Assembly: GCF_003385215.1 (NCBI RefSeq)
Contig: NZ_PQHW01000001.1
Span: 124,001-188,000 of the forward strand
DNA length: 64,000 nucleotides
Reading direction: 5' to 3'
DNA from: Amycolatopsis thermalba
GTDB lineage: Bacteria > Actinomycetota > Actinomycetes > Mycobacteriales > Pseudonocardiaceae
Position numbers and translations under genes: made by a program. The notes beneath the pieces are model-generated. The model was given only the letters and a program-made list of their open reading frames with translations. It searched no databases and had not been told where the DNA came from. How positions within the stretch are numbered: position 1 is the first letter of the stretch; every line of letters starts with the position of its first letter. Below are positions 1 through 10,540 of this stretch, in pieces.

Positions 1-1
1 G

Positions 2-781
2 GAGGGACGAGCGTTCGATGGAGCGTTCGTTCTGCTTCGCGACGACGCGCTCCTGCTGGAGCTGCGGGAGAACGTTCAGGCACTCCTCGCGCACCCGGCG
101 GCGGAAGTCCTCGACACGAGAGACGTCAGCGAGATCCGCGGGGCGGTGACGATCATTCGCCAGGGCATGAAGGACGTGCTCGCCCAGCGCCGGCGGCTCA
201 CCGCGACGTTGAAGGAGCACATCGTCAACCGCGACGTGCTCCAGGAGCGCGAGCTCGACCGGGTGTTGCGAGGGATCGAGCGTGAACTGGCGAAGTGGAT
301 GGAGACCGCGGGTCCGCGAGCCCCGGTTCCGGTCGAACTGCTGCCGCCCGTGGCGAAGGTGGGCCACCTGCGTACCCGGCTCTGGGATCCCGCCTCGGCC
401 GAACCCCCGCCGCCACTGGAACGGGTCGACGACGACGGTCTGGAGCCACCCACGGTCGAGGAGCTGCGAATGCAGGGCGGGCCTTCGCTTGACGAGCTGC
501 GGGCGGCGTTGATCGACGCCTTCACCACCGGCAACAGTGACACGGTGGGACATCTGTTCAATGAACTGCCGAAGCGACTGCGGCGCCCCGTCGAGGTTCT
601 CGGGCTCCTCCACCTCGTGTCGCGTATCGACGCGATGAGTGACGACGACGAAACCGAGGTGTTCGAAGCGATCCGCCCGAACGGCGATCGACGTCACTTC
701 CTGGTACCCAGGATGTCCCTCACCCCTACCGAAGCCGCAGCGCTCGCCGGTCTCACACTCAACGGATCCGCTGGTGAGTGA
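2..781 (+). CDS. jetA: Wadjet subunit JetA (DUF3375 family), C-terminal part, 5' truncated
   Basis: The reading frame is open from the first bases of the window to a TGA, giving 259 visible residues. The gene starts upstream, so only about the C-terminal half is seen. It is called JetA mainly from context: it directly precedes JetB, JetC and JetD and shares an 8-base overlap with jetB (GTGAGTGA). The visible part is mostly helical, with acidic and arginine-rich stretches, which fits the kleisin/winged-helix role of JetA in the Wadjet SMC complex that recognises and linearises plasmids. The DUF3375 assignment is from recalled family pattern and could not be searched. Confidence 0.8.
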   Translation, partial: EGRAFDGAFVLLRDDALLLELRENVQALLAHPAAEVLDTRDVSEIRGAVTIIRQGMKDVLAQRRRLTATLKEHIVNRDVLQERELDRVLRGIERELAKWMETAGPRAPVPVELLPPVAKVGHLRTRLWDPASAEPPPPLERVDDDGLEPPTVEELRMQGGPSLDELRAALIDAFTTGNSDTVGHLFNELPKRLRRPVEVLGLLHLVSRIDAMSDDDETEVFEAIRPNGDRRHFLVPRMSLTPTEAAALAGLTLNGSAGE

Positions 782-1625
782 CACCACGGACGAGTCGGCC
801 GAGAACGCCGCTTCGCACTTCCTTCAGGCTGGCGCTGGCGAGGACTTCGACTCGCACTTCGACGACGACACCGAACTCCTCGACGACGACACCGAATTCC
901 TCGGCGACGTCGACGAAGGCTTCGCCGGCGAGGAAAAGCAGGAAGGATCGTCGCTGGTACTGTTCGAAGGAGACGCGGGCGGTCTGTCGCTCGAACAACG
1001 CCGCGCCTTGGTCGCACTGCTGAAGCACCGGTTCATCTCGGCGGCACGGAATCCCGCGGAATGGCGCGTCATCCGAGAGGATCCGGTTCCGATCAAGTCC
1101 CGGTTGAACGACATGTTCCTCGATCTCCACGTGGATCCGAACCACGAGGTCGCGTTCAAACAGCAAGCGGCCTCCGAAGGTGGCGGGCGGGAGTTTCCGA
1201 CGCTTCTCCACGACACGGTGTACACCCGTGAGGAGACGATTTCGCTGGTGTTCCTGCGGCACCGATTCCAGAGCGAACGAGCGTCCGGGCACGAAGACGT
1301 CACCGTCGAACGAGACGAACTCATCGCGCACATTGCCTCGTTCCGGCCGGCTCACGCAACCAACCGCGCGGGTGACGAGTCGAAAGCCAACAACGCCATC
1401 GACAGCCTGATCAGGGCGAAGGTCCTCACTCGCACCAATGACGCGTCCCGTTTACGGATCTCTCCGGTCATCGCGGTCCTGCTGCCGTTGCGAAAACTCC
1501 AGGAGCTGTGGGAGTGGCTCATGCAGCTCAACGGCACCGAACCCGGCACCGGGGCAGACGACGCGCTCGCTGTCGACCCTGCCCATGCGGCTCCCGCGAA
1601 AACCGAGGGAAAGGCATCCAGTTGA
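774..1625 (+). CDS. jetB: Wadjet subunit JetB (DUF4194-like)
   Basis: Start chosen at the GTG overlapping the jetA stop, giving 283 residues; an upstream in-frame start inside jetA is unlikely. An acidic tract near residues 20-60, built on a repeated DDDTE-L motif, is followed by a helical region and a winged-helix-like part (residues about 80-250) as in DUF4194 proteins. In Wadjet, JetB acts as the KITE-like subunit that binds JetA and the JetC heads. The stop overlaps the jetC TTG start, so translation is probably coupled along the operon. Confidence 0.85.
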   Translation: MSDTTDESAENAASHFLQAGAGEDFDSHFDDDTELLDDDTEFLGDVDEGFAGEEKQEGSSLVLFEGDAGGLSLEQRRALVALLKHRFISAARNPAEWRVIREDPVPIKSRLNDMFLDLHVDPNHEVAFKQQAASEGGGREFPTLLHDTVYTREETISLVFLRHRFQSERASGHEDVTVERDELIAHIASFRPAHATNRAGDESKANNAIDSLIRAKVLTRTNDASRLRISPVIAVLLPLRKLQELWEWLMQLNGTEPGTGADDALAVDPAHAAPAKTEGKASS

Positions 1626-4600
1626 CGACTAACCACTCCGAGCGGCAGCTGCTCCGCCTTCCCGGCACCACCGAGGGGGCCACGCAATGGAAGGTCGACA
1701 CGCTCCAGCTGATCAACTGGGGCGGCTTCCACGGCCACAGCATCGTCAGCTTCGCGCCGACCACCACCCTGCTGTCCGGCGCATCCGGGACAGGTAAGTC
1801 GACCTTGCTCGACGCCTACATCGCGGTGATGATGGACTCCAACATCCCCTTCAACGGCGCGTCCAACGACGCGACCGTCGGACGTGCCCGAAGCGCCGAC
1901 CAGCGTAGCCTCATCTCCTATCTACGCGGCAAGCTGGATACGAGCCGGATCACCGGTGGCGGGTTGGCCGACCAGGTCCTGCGGGGAGAAAGCTCCGCGA
2001 CATGGGGGGCGCTGGCGGTCACGTTCGTCGACGACAACGAACATCGCTACACCGTCGCCCGCCTCTACCACGTTCCCCGCGCGGCTACCAAGGACAGCGA
2101 TCTCACCCGGAAGATGTGCATCGTCGAAGGCACGATCGACCTGTCCGAGGTCGAGCCCTTCGCCAAGGACAAGTTCGACAAGCGGACGGTCGAGGGCAGA
2201 TTTCCGAACCTGAAGATGCACGAGACCTACGGGTCGTTCTCCCAGGCGTTCTTCACGCGGCTGGGTATCGGCGCCCACGGCGACGGCGCCAAGGCACTCC
2301 GCCTGCTCGCGCGCATCCAGGCCGGATACCAGGTCCGCACGGTTGACGACCTGTACAAGTCCATGGTCATCGACCTACCGGGTACCTACGCCGCCGCGGA
2401 CGACGCGGTCGAGCACTTCAAGAATCTCGAAGACGCCTACGACGCGATGGAGACCGAGGGACAGAAGTCCGAGGTTCTCGCCCGGATTCCCGAGCTGCAC
2501 CGGGACCGGCAGGAAGCACTCGAGAAGGCTCGCCTGATCGACACGTTCGGTATTCATCGAAGCGGGGACACGCCGTTCACTGTGTGGATGCTCGGTACCG
2601 AAGACACCCTGCTCGAAACGGCCGAAACCGCCAGGCGCAGCCAGCGGGCCCAAGCCGTCAAGGACAAGGGTGAAGCCGAAAAGCGACATGCCGAGCTGAC
2701 ATCTCGTAAGATCGATGTCGAAGCCGACCTCCGCAAGAACGAGTCACATGCGACGCTCGCCCGTCTCGAAGCGGAGATCAACCGGCTCGGATCCGACTTG
2801 AACGCCGCGTCCGCCCAACGCGCCACCTTCGACGAGCTGACGGCCCGGCTCGGCCTCACCATCGACAACGAGGACGACTTCACCGCCACCCAGAAGCAGT
2901 CCCGCACGTTCGTCGACGGGTTCGAGGCCGCACTCGAGGTCGTCAATGCGCGACGGCACGCTCTTCAAATCGCCGTCTACGAGCCCAGCAAGGAGAAAGG
3001 CGAGCTCGTCGACGAACGCGACTCGCTGGCACACCGCGAAGGACGCATGGATCCGAAGCTGGACAAATCGCGGATGATGATCGCCCACGCGACGGGTATC
3101 CCGCCGGAGGACCTGCCGTTCGTCGGCGAGCTCCTCGACGTGCCGGCTGAGCAGAGGAAGTGGCGGAAGGCCATCGAAACCACTCTCTTCGGCCTCGCCC
3201 GCGTCCTCCTCATCGACGCAGACGAGCTCGATCGAGTCTCTCGTGTGATCGACCCACTCGACCTTCCGCACCGAGTCAACTACGAAGGAGTGCATCTCAC
3301 TTCGTACGAACCCAGAGATTTCGACCCGGCCTACGTGTCGGGGAAACTGGACTACAAGCCCACGCGCTTCACCGCATGGGTCCAGGACCGCATCTCCGGC
3401 GCCGGCGTCGATGCGTTGTGCGTCGACAATGCCGGCGGGCTGGGTGGAGGGGGCCGCCGCGTCACAGTGAATGGCCAAACCCGCAGGGGAAGGTCCGGCG
3501 CTCACGGCTCGATCAACGCGCCGTACGTCATCGGGTTCTCGAAGGAGGAGCGCCTGGCAGAGATCGAGACCCGCCTCGACGAACTGGAGAAGGTCCTCGG
3601 CGATCTCGACAGACGGCGAGCCGACGTCGACCGCGAGTTCACAGCGCTCCTCGCGGACAAGAGCTCCCACGAACACATCCTCTCCACCAGGTGGCGCAGC
3701 ATCGATCCCGACGGCGTCCAGCGTGAGATCGACAGCCGAGAACAGCAGAGGAAGCGCATCCTGGCCTCGGACGACGCCCTCCGCACGTTCCAGACCGAAC
3801 TCGAAGCCCTCAACACCAGCTTGAAGGACGCCGGAGGCAAGATCTACGCGGCCGAGCAGACCATCGAAAGGCTCGATGCCGACCTTGGCGAGATCATCGA
3901 CCGGAAGGACCACATCGTCGGGGAACTCCAGCGCATCAACCGTGAGCAGGCCGTCACGCTCACCGACGAGCAGTCAGCCTATCTCGACACCGAGTTCGCA
4001 CAGGTCGCAACCGTAGGAGACCTCAGTGGGTTCCGAGCTGGGGCCGGCCGCCTCAAGGGGAGGCTCGTCGAACTCGAGCAGGGAGAACTGGGCAAGGCCG
4101 ACAAGGCGACGCAAGCACTCGAAACCGCGTTTCAACGGTATCTGGACCGGTGGGACGACCCGAACCTGTCAGCCTCGATCGAGAACTACCCGTCATTCCG
4201 GCGCATACTGGACAGCATCGTCGCCACCGGCCTCCACGAGCGCCGACAGGAATGGGCGAAACGGCTCACGGACTGGTCCGGACAAGATCTCGTACCGCTC
4301 GCCGGCGCGTTCGGTCTCGCGATCGACGACATCCGCAACCGGCTCGAACCCGTCAACAAAATTCTCGCACAACTCCCGTTCGGCGCCCACCGTGACCGGC
4401 TCAAGATCGATCTGCGCGAGTTGAACCGCGACGACATCAAGAAGTTCAAGAGGGAACTGAACACTCTGTCCCGAGCCGACATCGACGCCTTCACCGACGA
4501 CCAGGTCCAAAAGTGGTACAGGAAACTACGCCGGTTCATGGGCGCGATCCGGAAGGACACCGCCGGCAAGAACAACCGCGACTACTTCCTCGACGTGCGC

Positions 4601-5026
4601 AAGCACATCGAGATCACCGCCGTCTCCTACGACAGTCACGGTCGTGAGCGGTCAACCTACGCCGCGCTCGGCGGGAAATCAGGTGGTGAGTCCCAGGAGC
4701 TGGTCGCCTTCATCGTGGGCGCCGCACTGCGCTTTCAACTCGGCGACGAAACCGACGCACGCCCCGGATTCGCGCCCGTTTTCCTCGACGAAGGATTCGT
4801 GAAAGCCGACAGCGAGTTCGCGGGCCGTGCGGTAGACGCGTGGAAGGGCCTCGGTTTCCAGCTCATCATCGGCGCCCCGTACGGCCAGTTCACCGCGCTC
4901 GAGCCACACGCCAGCCACTTTCTGTACATGGCGAAGAACAGCCGCGGCTACTCGTCCGTGAAGACCCTTTCCCGAACGGAACGCCGAGCGGACGCACAGG
5001 CAGACGTCACCGAGATGCCCGCATGA
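1622..5026 (+). CDS. jetC: Wadjet SMC-like ATPase JetC
   Basis: SMC/SbcC-type ATPase of 1134 residues. Walker A is GASGTGKS at residues 53-60, the ABC signature SGGES is near 1020-1024, and Walker B ends in FLDEG with D1056-E1057. Two long charged helical arms (about 300-480 and 640-900) flank a hinge region, the usual layout of a DNA-loop-extruding motor. Start is TTG at 1622, which overlaps the jetB stop and follows a GAGGGAAAGG ribosome-binding site; a start further upstream would run deep into jetB. The gene overlaps jetD by ATGA. All ATPase motifs are intact, so the motor is probably functional. Confidence 0.93.
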   Translation: MTTNHSERQLLRLPGTTEGATQWKVDTLQLINWGGFHGHSIVSFAPTTTLLSGASGTGKSTLLDAYIAVMMDSNIPFNGASNDATVGRARSADQRSLISYLRGKLDTSRITGGGLADQVLRGESSATWGALAVTFVDDNEHRYTVARLYHVPRAATKDSDLTRKMCIVEGTIDLSEVEPFAKDKFDKRTVEGRFPNLKMHETYGSFSQAFFTRLGIGAHGDGAKALRLLARIQAGYQVRTVDDLYKSMVIDLPGTYAAADDAVEHFKNLEDAYDAMETEGQKSEVLARIPELHRDRQEALEKARLIDTFGIHRSGDTPFTVWMLGTEDTLLETAETARRSQRAQAVKDKGEAEKRHAELTSRKIDVEADLRKNESHATLARLEAEINRLGSDLNAASAQRATFDELTARLGLTIDNEDDFTATQKQSRTFVDGFEAALEVVNARRHALQIAVYEPSKEKGELVDERDSLAHREGRMDPKLDKSRMMIAHATGIPPEDLPFVGELLDVPAEQRKWRKAIETTLFGLARVLLIDADELDRVSRVIDPLDLPHRVNYEGVHLTSYEPRDFDPAYVSGKLDYKPTRFTAWVQDRISGAGVDALCVDNAGGLGGGGRRVTVNGQTRRGRSGAHGSINAPYVIGFSKEERLAEIETRLDELEKVLGDLDRRRADVDREFTALLADKSSHEHILSTRWRSIDPDGVQREIDSREQQRKRILASDDALRTFQTELEALNTSLKDAGGKIYAAEQTIERLDADLGEIIDRKDHIVGELQRINREQAVTLTDEQSAYLDTEFAQVATVGDLSGFRAGAGRLKGRLVELEQGELGKADKATQALETAFQRYLDRWDDPNLSASIENYPSFRRILDSIVATGLHERRQEWAKRLTDWSGQDLVPLAGAFGLAIDDIRNRLEPVNKILAQLPFGAHRDRLKIDLRELNRDDIKKFKRELNTLSRADIDAFTDDQVQKWYRKLRRFMGAIRKDTAGKNNRDYFLDVRKHIEITAVSYDSHGRERSTYAALGGKSGGESQELVAFIVGAALRFQLGDETDARPGFAPVFLDEGFVKADSEFAGRAVDAWKGLGFQLIIGAPYGQFTALEPHASHFLYMAKNSRGYSSVKTLSRTERRADAQADVTEMPA

Positions 5027-6189
5027 AAACGCCCGCCGACGTCCTCGCCGACATCCGTCGACGACTCGACCGCACCTGGGCCGGTGACGTCGCCGGCGCC
5101 ACGACATCGTGGCCACACCGGTTCGCCCTCGGCACGACCACGAAGACCCAGCTCGAAGCCGGCTGGCAAACCATCTACCAGCCGCGAATCCGGCAGTGGC
5201 GCGACTGGGCCCGAGGACGTCCGGTACGGCTGCACACCCAGCAGAAGCGGGTATACACCACGACCCAGGACATCCCCACGCACCTCGAAATCGTCGATGT
5301 CGGCAGCGCCGCCGCTGTCGTCGGCGATGGCTGGGAGAGACGACTCGCGAAAGCGCGGGCTCACCTGACTCGTGTCACCACCCACTTCCCCGCCGCCGCC
5401 GACCCCGCCCTCGTCATCCGCACAGCCAACCGCTACGAGGACACTGACTTCGAGCTCCTGCTCACCGTCGCCGCCTGGTTCCAGGCCCACGACGCCAGTG
5501 GCTACACACCACGTCAGGTCCCGATACCCGGTGTCCACTCCAAGTGGCTCAACACCCATCAGCCGCTGATCCTCGCACTCACCGGACGTGACAGCCTCGG
5601 CCTCCTGCCCAAACACCCCGCCCGCATCCACTTCAGCTACCTCGACCCCACCTACCAAGCCTCGGGCGCACGTCGCCACGACTCCGCGAGCGTCGGCGAC
5701 AGCGTCACGCCCGCTTACGCCCCGACCGTGGTCATCATCTCCGAGAACAAAGACACCGCGATCCACTTCCCGCCCATCACCGGCGGTATCGCCGTCGAGG
5801 GTGGTGGATTCGGTGGCAAGACCGCGGCCGCCTTCCCCTGGCTCACCGCCGCGCCGCACCTCTACTACTGGGGTGACATCGACGCGCATGGCTACGAAAT
5901 CCTCAACGGCTGGCGCGACGACGGCGTGCCTGTCGCCAGCATCCTCATGGACACCACAACATACGACACCTACGAGCCCTACGGCACCGATACAGACCAA
6001 CGGGGCCAACGCCTCGAACCGGGAAGCCCCAAGTCCCTGCCACACCTCACGCCGGACGAGCGCGCCGTTTATGAACGCCTCACTGACCCGATGTTTCGCG
6101 GTTACCGGCGCATCGAACAGGAACGCATACCGCTGCACACCGCCGCTAGCGTCGTCACTGCTCGCACCGCGTCCTCGAACGGGCACTGA
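5023..6189 (+). CDS. jetD: Wadjet nuclease subunit JetD (DUF3322/DUF2220, Toprim-like)
   Basis: 388-residue protein whose ATG overlaps the jetC stop by 4 bases. The C-terminal half has a Toprim pattern: the acidic residue in ISENKDTA (E241) and the DxD in WGDIDAHG (D285, D287), the residues expected to bind metal for DNA cleavage. The N-terminal 150 residues match the JetD arm that docks on the SMC core. JetD is the subunit that cuts circular plasmid DNA in Wadjet. The gene closes the operon; after its stop the sequence becomes gene remnants. The intact catalytic residues suggest an active nuclease. Confidence 0.92.
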   Translation: MKTPADVLADIRRRLDRTWAGDVAGATTSWPHRFALGTTTKTQLEAGWQTIYQPRIRQWRDWARGRPVRLHTQQKRVYTTTQDIPTHLEIVDVGSAAAVVGDGWERRLAKARAHLTRVTTHFPAAADPALVIRTANRYEDTDFELLLTVAAWFQAHDASGYTPRQVPIPGVHSKWLNTHQPLILALTGRDSLGLLPKHPARIHFSYLDPTYQASGARRHDSASVGDSVTPAYAPTVVIISENKDTAIHFPPITGGIAVEGGGFGGKTAAAFPWLTAAPHLYYWGDIDAHGYEILNGWRDDGVPVASILMDTTTYDTYEPYGTDTDQRGQRLEPGSPKSLPHLTPDERAVYERLTDPMFRGYRRIEQERIPLHTAASVVTARTASSNGH

Positions 6190-6467
6190 TAGCGGCTCAC
6201 CTTCGGGGCTCCGCGGTGCCTGGATGACCAGCGGGATCCGATGTTCTAGCGCAGGTGTGCCGTCGACGGGGTGCCAGGGATGAGCTGGATGTTCGGTGAT
6301 CGCTGGAGAAGTCAGGTCGGTGCCACGGCCACCGGAGTCACCGCCAACCGGGCAGCGACCACCGAGGACTGGAGCGGGGTGATGCCCCCGAGAGGGAAGA
6401 CGGGCACGTACGCGACGACGTCGGTGGCGAGCCGACTGCCGGCGGTGCCGCGGCCGCCTGTCGGCGG
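6190..6467. other. Non-coding or decayed stretch after jetD
   Basis: No intact gene is visible. On the minus strand one open segment of about 40 codons (roughly 6345-6450) reads TDVVAYVPVFPLGGITPLQ and ends in a stop; it looks like the tail of a lost protein but I cannot assign it to a family. The rest is GC-rich sequence without codon structure. Together with the toxin-antitoxin remnants next door it suggests a recombination zone at the edge of the Wadjet operon. Confidence 0.35.
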
Positions 6468-6742
6468 TCAGGTGCCGAAGCGGAAGCCGGCCGGGTCGCG
6501 TGGCGGCGTGAGGCCGGGACGCGTCCACCGGGCCAGATGCTCCGCGGCCTCCGGGTCGGCACCGTTGAGCCCGTGGAACACGAAGACGCCGTCCACCCCA
6601 GCCGCTTGTTGCCGTCGATCAGCGGAGGGTTGCGCACGATCGACTTGAGGAGGACGGCGGCCTTCTCGTGCAGGCCGGGATAGGCGTCCTGCCCCATTAC
6701 CGACACCTGCGGGCGGTGCGCCGCGGAGTCCAGCAGCCCGAC
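6468..6742 (-). pseudogene. Doc/Fic-family toxin remnant, frameshifted
   Basis: Minus strand. One frame reads VGLLDSAAHRPQ, then DAYPGLHEKAAVLLKSIVRN, then LIDGNKRLGW, the core of Doc toxins (Fic fold, DGNKR part of the HxFx(D/A)GNKR loop). The first residue of that motif is Asn instead of His (RNPPLIDGNKR), which would itself remove the catalytic base. After NKRLGW a frameshift moves the reading into VFVFHGLNGADPEAAEHLAR and on to a normal-looking C-terminus ending FRFGT. The N-terminal part of a Doc protein is absent. The gene is almost certainly dead. Confidence 0.75.
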
Positions 6743-6889
6743 GTGCTCCTTAGGTCCTGGCCCGCGCGGAACGCCTTGCCCGCGCCGGTCAGCACCACCG
6801 CGCGCACCGCCGCCTCGTGCTTGCTGACACCCTGCGCCTCGGCGAGCATCGCGAGCGCGCTCCTGCTCCTCGGTCAAGCGCAAAGTCAT
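6743..6889 (-). pseudogene. Antitoxin remnant joined to an enoyl-CoA-hydratase-like segment
   Basis: Minus strand. It starts MTLRLTEEQERA, typical of ribbon-helix-helix/CopG-like antitoxins paired with Doc. It then needs one frameshift to continue as LAMLAEAQGVSKHEAAVRA. The following part, VVLTGAGKAFRAGQDL then KEH after another shift, does not look like antitoxin; it resembles the oxyanion-hole segment of crotonases (VVLTGAG-AFCAG-DL). The segment then runs into the Doc remnant. It looks like a deletion scar joining pieces of different genes. The crotonase reading is pattern recognition only. Confidence 0.6.
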
Positions 6890-6928
6890 GACCACGCACC
6901 CGACGCTACCAAGCTGGTATCAAGATCA

Positions 6929-9900
6929 TCAGGCGCCGAAGTGGACGTGGGCCGCCCACACGGACGGGAGGTTCGGGTACTTCTCCCGCAGCGCGCGGGC
7001 CGTCCGGTGCACCGCCGTCGCCGCCGTCCCGGCTCCGGGTGTGAGCAGGTCCCGGTAGATCCACTGCGCCAGCACCGGCGCGACGGCGTCCTCCACCCGC
7101 CACAGCGTGCCGACGACCTGGGCGAACCCGGCGATCTGGAACGCGGCCGCCGGGTGGATCGCCTCGTCGGACAGGGTTTCGCTCGTGCGGGCGGTGTCGC
7201 AGGCGGACAGGTAGGCGAACCGCGCGTCCGGCAGGCGCAGCCGGGACACGTCGACCACGCGCAGCGGGGCGCGGGCGTGGTCGTGCAGCACCAGGTGGCT
7301 GTCCGACGGGTTGTCCGGATCGCTGTACCCGTGGCAGGCGAAGTGCACCCAGCCGGCGGACGGCAGCGCGTCGAGAACGGCGTCGCGGGTGGCGTCCGCG
7401 CCGGTCAGCACCGTGGCACCGGGGACGTGGGCGGCGAGGAACTCCGCTTCGGCCCGCGCGCCGGGCAGGTCGGAACCGTCCGGAGTGGACGGCATCGCGA
7501 CGACGAGCAGCCGCGGCCGCTCGCCACTCCCCCGCCGCCGCGTCCGCGCGTGGGCCAGCGCCCGGACCGTCGGCGTGACCGACGAGATCACCCGGTCCAT
7601 CACCGTCGGGCCGCCGCCGCGGTGGTGTCCGGCGGCGTGCAGCGGGAGCAGGCTGAGCACGCCGACCGGCGCCCACCAGATCCGCGATCCGGTCACCCCG
7701 ATCGCGTCCAGCACCGGGCCGGTCACGGTGTCCCACAACCATTCCAGTGTGTCGTGGATCGTGCGCTCGGCGGCCTGCCGCTCACCGGGTTCCGCGGCCA
7801 GCGCGGCGCGGAAGGCACGCACCCGCTGCCGCAGCGCGTCTTCGGTCAGGTCCGGCAGCGGCCGGGCGCGGACGCCGTCCGGGGTGAGGATCACCGCGTC
7901 GCACCGGTAGCGGCTGACGTTGACGTAGACCACCGGGCCCTCGTGCGCCTGCGCCGTCAGATCGTCCAGCGACGGCGGCCGGAGGAACCGGTCCAGCCCC
8001 GGCAGTTCCCGGATGCGCGCGGCCAGCGCCTCCAGTTCCGCGGCGAGCGCGAGGCGGTCCCGCGTGGTGTCGGTTTCGAACTCCGCACCCAGCGCCTCGA
8101 ACTCCGCCGCCAGCCCGGGCGCCCGCTCGCGCAGCTCGGACAGGTCGCCGCGGCTGTCGAGCGCCTGGGCCGCCAGCACGCAGCGGCCGGACTCCAGCAC
8201 GGTCACCGCACTCTCGGGGTCGCCCGCGTTCAGCGCGCACGCGGCCGCGTCGGCGGCGAGCCCGGCGAAGCGGCCCAGCCAGTACTGGGCGTCGCCCCGG
8301 TCCAGACGGCGGCCGGCGAGCTGGGGCAGCAACCCGACCGCGACCGCGTAGCCCTCGGCCGCCGTCGCGGGCAACCCGCCCTCGGCGGCCAGCTCGCCCC
8401 ACCGCTCGGCCGCCTCCACCCGCCGGACCGTCGGTGATCCGGCGAAGAGCGCGGCCTCGCGGTAGACGTCGAGCGCCTCGGTGAGCGCGTCGCGGTCGCC
8501 GGACCGGCGGAACCGCAGCCGCAGCGCGTCGGCGAGCGTGCTCAGCGTCGTGGTCCGCGAGAACGCCTCGCCCTCCCGGCCCCGGACCGCGTCACGCGCG
8601 AGCGCGACGGCCTCGTCGAGGATCGCCGGGTCCGTCTCCCCCGCACCGGGCCGCGCGGACCAGTCGCACAACGCCCCGGCCAGACCGGCCACGTAACCGG
8701 CTCGCTCCGGGCTGCCCTCGGCGGCCGCGGCCACCGACGCGCGCCGCGCGGCGATCGCCTCGCGCAGGGCGTTCTGGTCGCCGGACCGGGCGTAGGCGGT
8801 GCCCAGGGCGCCGCCCAGGTTCGCCAGGCGCAGCGCGCGGTCGGGGTGGCCGGCCGGGGTCGCGTCGGCGGCGGCGCGGTGCACGCGGATGGCCTCGTCG
8901 AGGGCTTCCGCCCGGCCCGTCCGCTCGAACCAGTCCGACAGCATGGTGGCGAGGTTGCCGAGATGGCGGGCGTGCCCGGCGACGCGGCCGGCGCCCAGGC
9001 GGACGGATTCCCGCGCGGCGTCGAGCGCGTCGGTCAGCATCCGCAGCTCGCCGGTGACGCGGAACCGGCGGTGCAGCGTCGCGGCGAGGTTGGCCAGCAT
9101 CACCGGATGGTCCGGGTGCCCGGCGGTCGTGGCGGCGGCCGCGCGGGCCGCGTCGATCGCCTCGGTGAGCAGGGCGAGCTCGCCGGTGGCGAGGAACAGC
9201 GTGTTCAGCGTGACGGCGAGGTTGCCCAGGTACCGGGGCCGCCGCGGGTCCCCGGACGGCGCGCACCGGACCGCTTCCCGTTGCAGCTCCACCGATTCCG
9301 TGAGCGCGGCGCGGTCGCCGAACGCCTCGCCGCGCTGCGCCAGCGCCGCCGCGAGGTGGTCCAGCCGCTCGGCCCGGCGGGGTTGCCCGGCGGGCGTGGC
9401 GGCGATCGCCGCGCGGCCGTGCCGGACGGCCCGCTCCAGCAGTTCCGGGTTCCGGGTCCGGCCGAACTCGGCGGCGAGCAGGCCAGACATTTCGGCCTCC
9501 ACCCCGGCGCGGTCGGCCAGGTGCCCGGCGCGCTCGGGGCGTTCGCCGGTGAGCGCGGTCCACTCGCGCTGGGTGAACAGCAGGTTCGTGGAGAACCGCG
9601 AATACCTCGGGTCGCCGGGCGGGGTGATCGCGACCAGGGTGGTGCGGGCTTCGAGCAGCTCGGCCAGGTCGTCGCGGGTGCCGGTGAGCCGGTGGCGGTC
9701 GTCGAGCAGGACACACAGGTGCGCCAGCCGGTCCAGGTGGTCGGCCGAGCCGGCCGGGGTGAGCTCGACGGCACGGCGCGCCGCGTCGACGGCCTCCGGC
9801 AGCACCGCGGGGTCACCGGTGTGGGAGAACCAGCGGCGGAGCAGAACCGCGAGGAAGTGCAGGCTGCGGCCGGTGATCTCGTCGTCCGGTGCGTGGCGCG

Positions 9901-10396
9901 CCGCGTCCCGCGCCTGCTCGATGCCTTCCCGCAACGCGTCCTCGTCGCCGGTCACGGTGAACACCGTCAGCAGCGCGACGACGAGGTTGTCCTGGTAGTC
10001 GGCCTTGTCCTCGGGCGCCGCGCCCTCGACGGCCTGCCGGCTCCACCACACCGCGTCGTCCAGGGTGGCCGGGTCGCGGTTGTGCTGGAACGCGGTGTGC
10101 AGCACCATGCCGAGGTTGTTGGCGTGGGCGGCTTCCTCGGCCGGGCGGTCCGCGGTGAGCAGGACCGCCTCCAGCAGGCCGTCGACGGCTTCCCGCAGGT
10201 AGCTCAGGTCGCCGGTCTGGTGGAACCGGGTCTGCAGCAGGCCGCCCAGGTTCCGCAGGTAGGTGGTGCGCTCGTCGCCGCCCGCGGCCGCGAGCGCCTG
10301 GCGTCCGTACTCGATGGCCGTCTGGACCGAGGCCGGGTCCGGGCTGTGCCGGGCCACCCGGTAGGCGTCCCAGAACCGCTCGCCCCAGTCGGTCAC
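6929..10396 (-). CDS. TPR-CHAT protein (caspase-like protease domain)
   Basis: 1155 residues, GTG start three bases after the stop of the 46-residue gene. Residues about 10-700 are tandem helical repeats of the TPR kind; the unit of roughly 45-50 residues recurs with patterns such as LGGLLQTRFHQTGD and LA-LL-RF--TGD---L-EAV. The C-terminal 300 residues are a CHAT domain: WAPVGVLSLLPLHAAG strand, VHFACHG with His1022, and YLSACDT with Cys1066, the expected catalytic dyad. CHAT proteases fused to TPRs act as sensor-effector proteins in bacterial conflict systems, for example Csx29 of type III-E CRISPR. Here there is no CRISPR context; the partners are the two genes upstream in the operon. Protease activity is inferred from the dyad. 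Confidence 0.9.
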   Translation of the reverse strand: MTDWGERFWDAYRVARHSPDPASVQTAIEYGRQALAAAGGDERTTYLRNLGGLLQTRFHQTGDLSYLREAVDGLLEAVLLTADRPAEEAAHANNLGMVLHTAFQHNRDPATLDDAVWWSRQAVEGAAPEDKADYQDNLVVALLTVFTVTGDEDALREGIEQARDAARHAPDDEITGRSLHFLAVLLRRWFSHTGDPAVLPEAVDAARRAVELTPAGSADHLDRLAHLCVLLDDRHRLTGTRDDLAELLEARTTLVAITPPGDPRYSRFSTNLLFTQREWTALTGERPERAGHLADRAGVEAEMSGLLAAEFGRTRNPELLERAVRHGRAAIAATPAGQPRRAERLDHLAAALAQRGEAFGDRAALTESVELQREAVRCAPSGDPRRPRYLGNLAVTLNTLFLATGELALLTEAIDAARAAAATTAGHPDHPVMLANLAATLHRRFRVTGELRMLTDALDAARESVRLGAGRVAGHARHLGNLATMLSDWFERTGRAEALDEAIRVHRAAADATPAGHPDRALRLANLGGALGTAYARSGDQNALREAIAARRASVAAAAEGSPERAGYVAGLAGALCDWSARPGAGETDPAILDEAVALARDAVRGREGEAFSRTTTLSTLADALRLRFRRSGDRDALTEALDVYREAALFAGSPTVRRVEAAERWGELAAEGGLPATAAEGYAVAVGLLPQLAGRRLDRGDAQYWLGRFAGLAADAAACALNAGDPESAVTVLESGRCVLAAQALDSRGDLSELRERAPGLAAEFEALGAEFETDTTRDRLALAAELEALAARIRELPGLDRFLRPPSLDDLTAQAHEGPVVYVNVSRYRCDAVILTPDGVRARPLPDLTEDALRQRVRAFRAALAAEPGERQAAERTIHDTLEWLWDTVTGPVLDAIGVTGSRIWWAPVGVLSLLPLHAAGHHRGGGPTVMDRVISSVTPTVRALAHARTRRRGSGERPRLLVVAMPSTPDGSDLPGARAEAEFLAAHVPGATVLTGADATRDAVLDALPSAGWVHFACHGYSDPDNPSDSHLVLHDHARAPLRVVDVSRLRLPDARFAYLSACDTARTSETLSDEAIHPAAAFQIAGFAQVVGTLWRVEDAVAPVLAQWIYRDLLTPGAGTAATAVHRTARALREKYPNLPSVWAAHVHFGA

Positions 10397-10399
10397 GGG

Positions 10400-10540
10400 T
10401 CAGTCCTCGGCCGCCTGGGAGGTGCCGGCGGACCCGGCAGGCGGGTCCTCGGGTTCGGTGACCTCGCGCTTGGGCGTGTAGCCGCGCGACACGCTCGTGC
10501 GCACGATCTCCTCCTCTTCGGGGGTGAGTTCGCGGTCCAT
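10400..10540 (-). CDS. 46-residue acidic small protein in the CHAT operon
   Basis: Short ORF whose ATG overlaps the stop of the DUF6338-like gene (TGATG) and whose stop lies three bases before the CHAT GTG, so it sits translationally coupled between the two. The sequence starts MDRELTPEEEEIVRTSVSRG, is helical and acidic at first, then basic (YTPKREV), then a disordered Pro/Ala/Glu tail. No signal peptide or membrane segment. I recognise no family. Its position between a membrane protein and a CHAT protease makes it a candidate adaptor or protease substrate, which is only inference. Confidence 0.65.
   Translation of the reverse strand: MDRELTPEEEEIVRTSVSRGYTPKREVTEPEDPPAGSAGTSQAAED

Noticed and set aside
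4948-6528. Long minus-strand ORF antisense to jetD
   Set aside because: Composition is low-complexity and shifted relative to the strong JetD codon pattern; it is a shadow frame.
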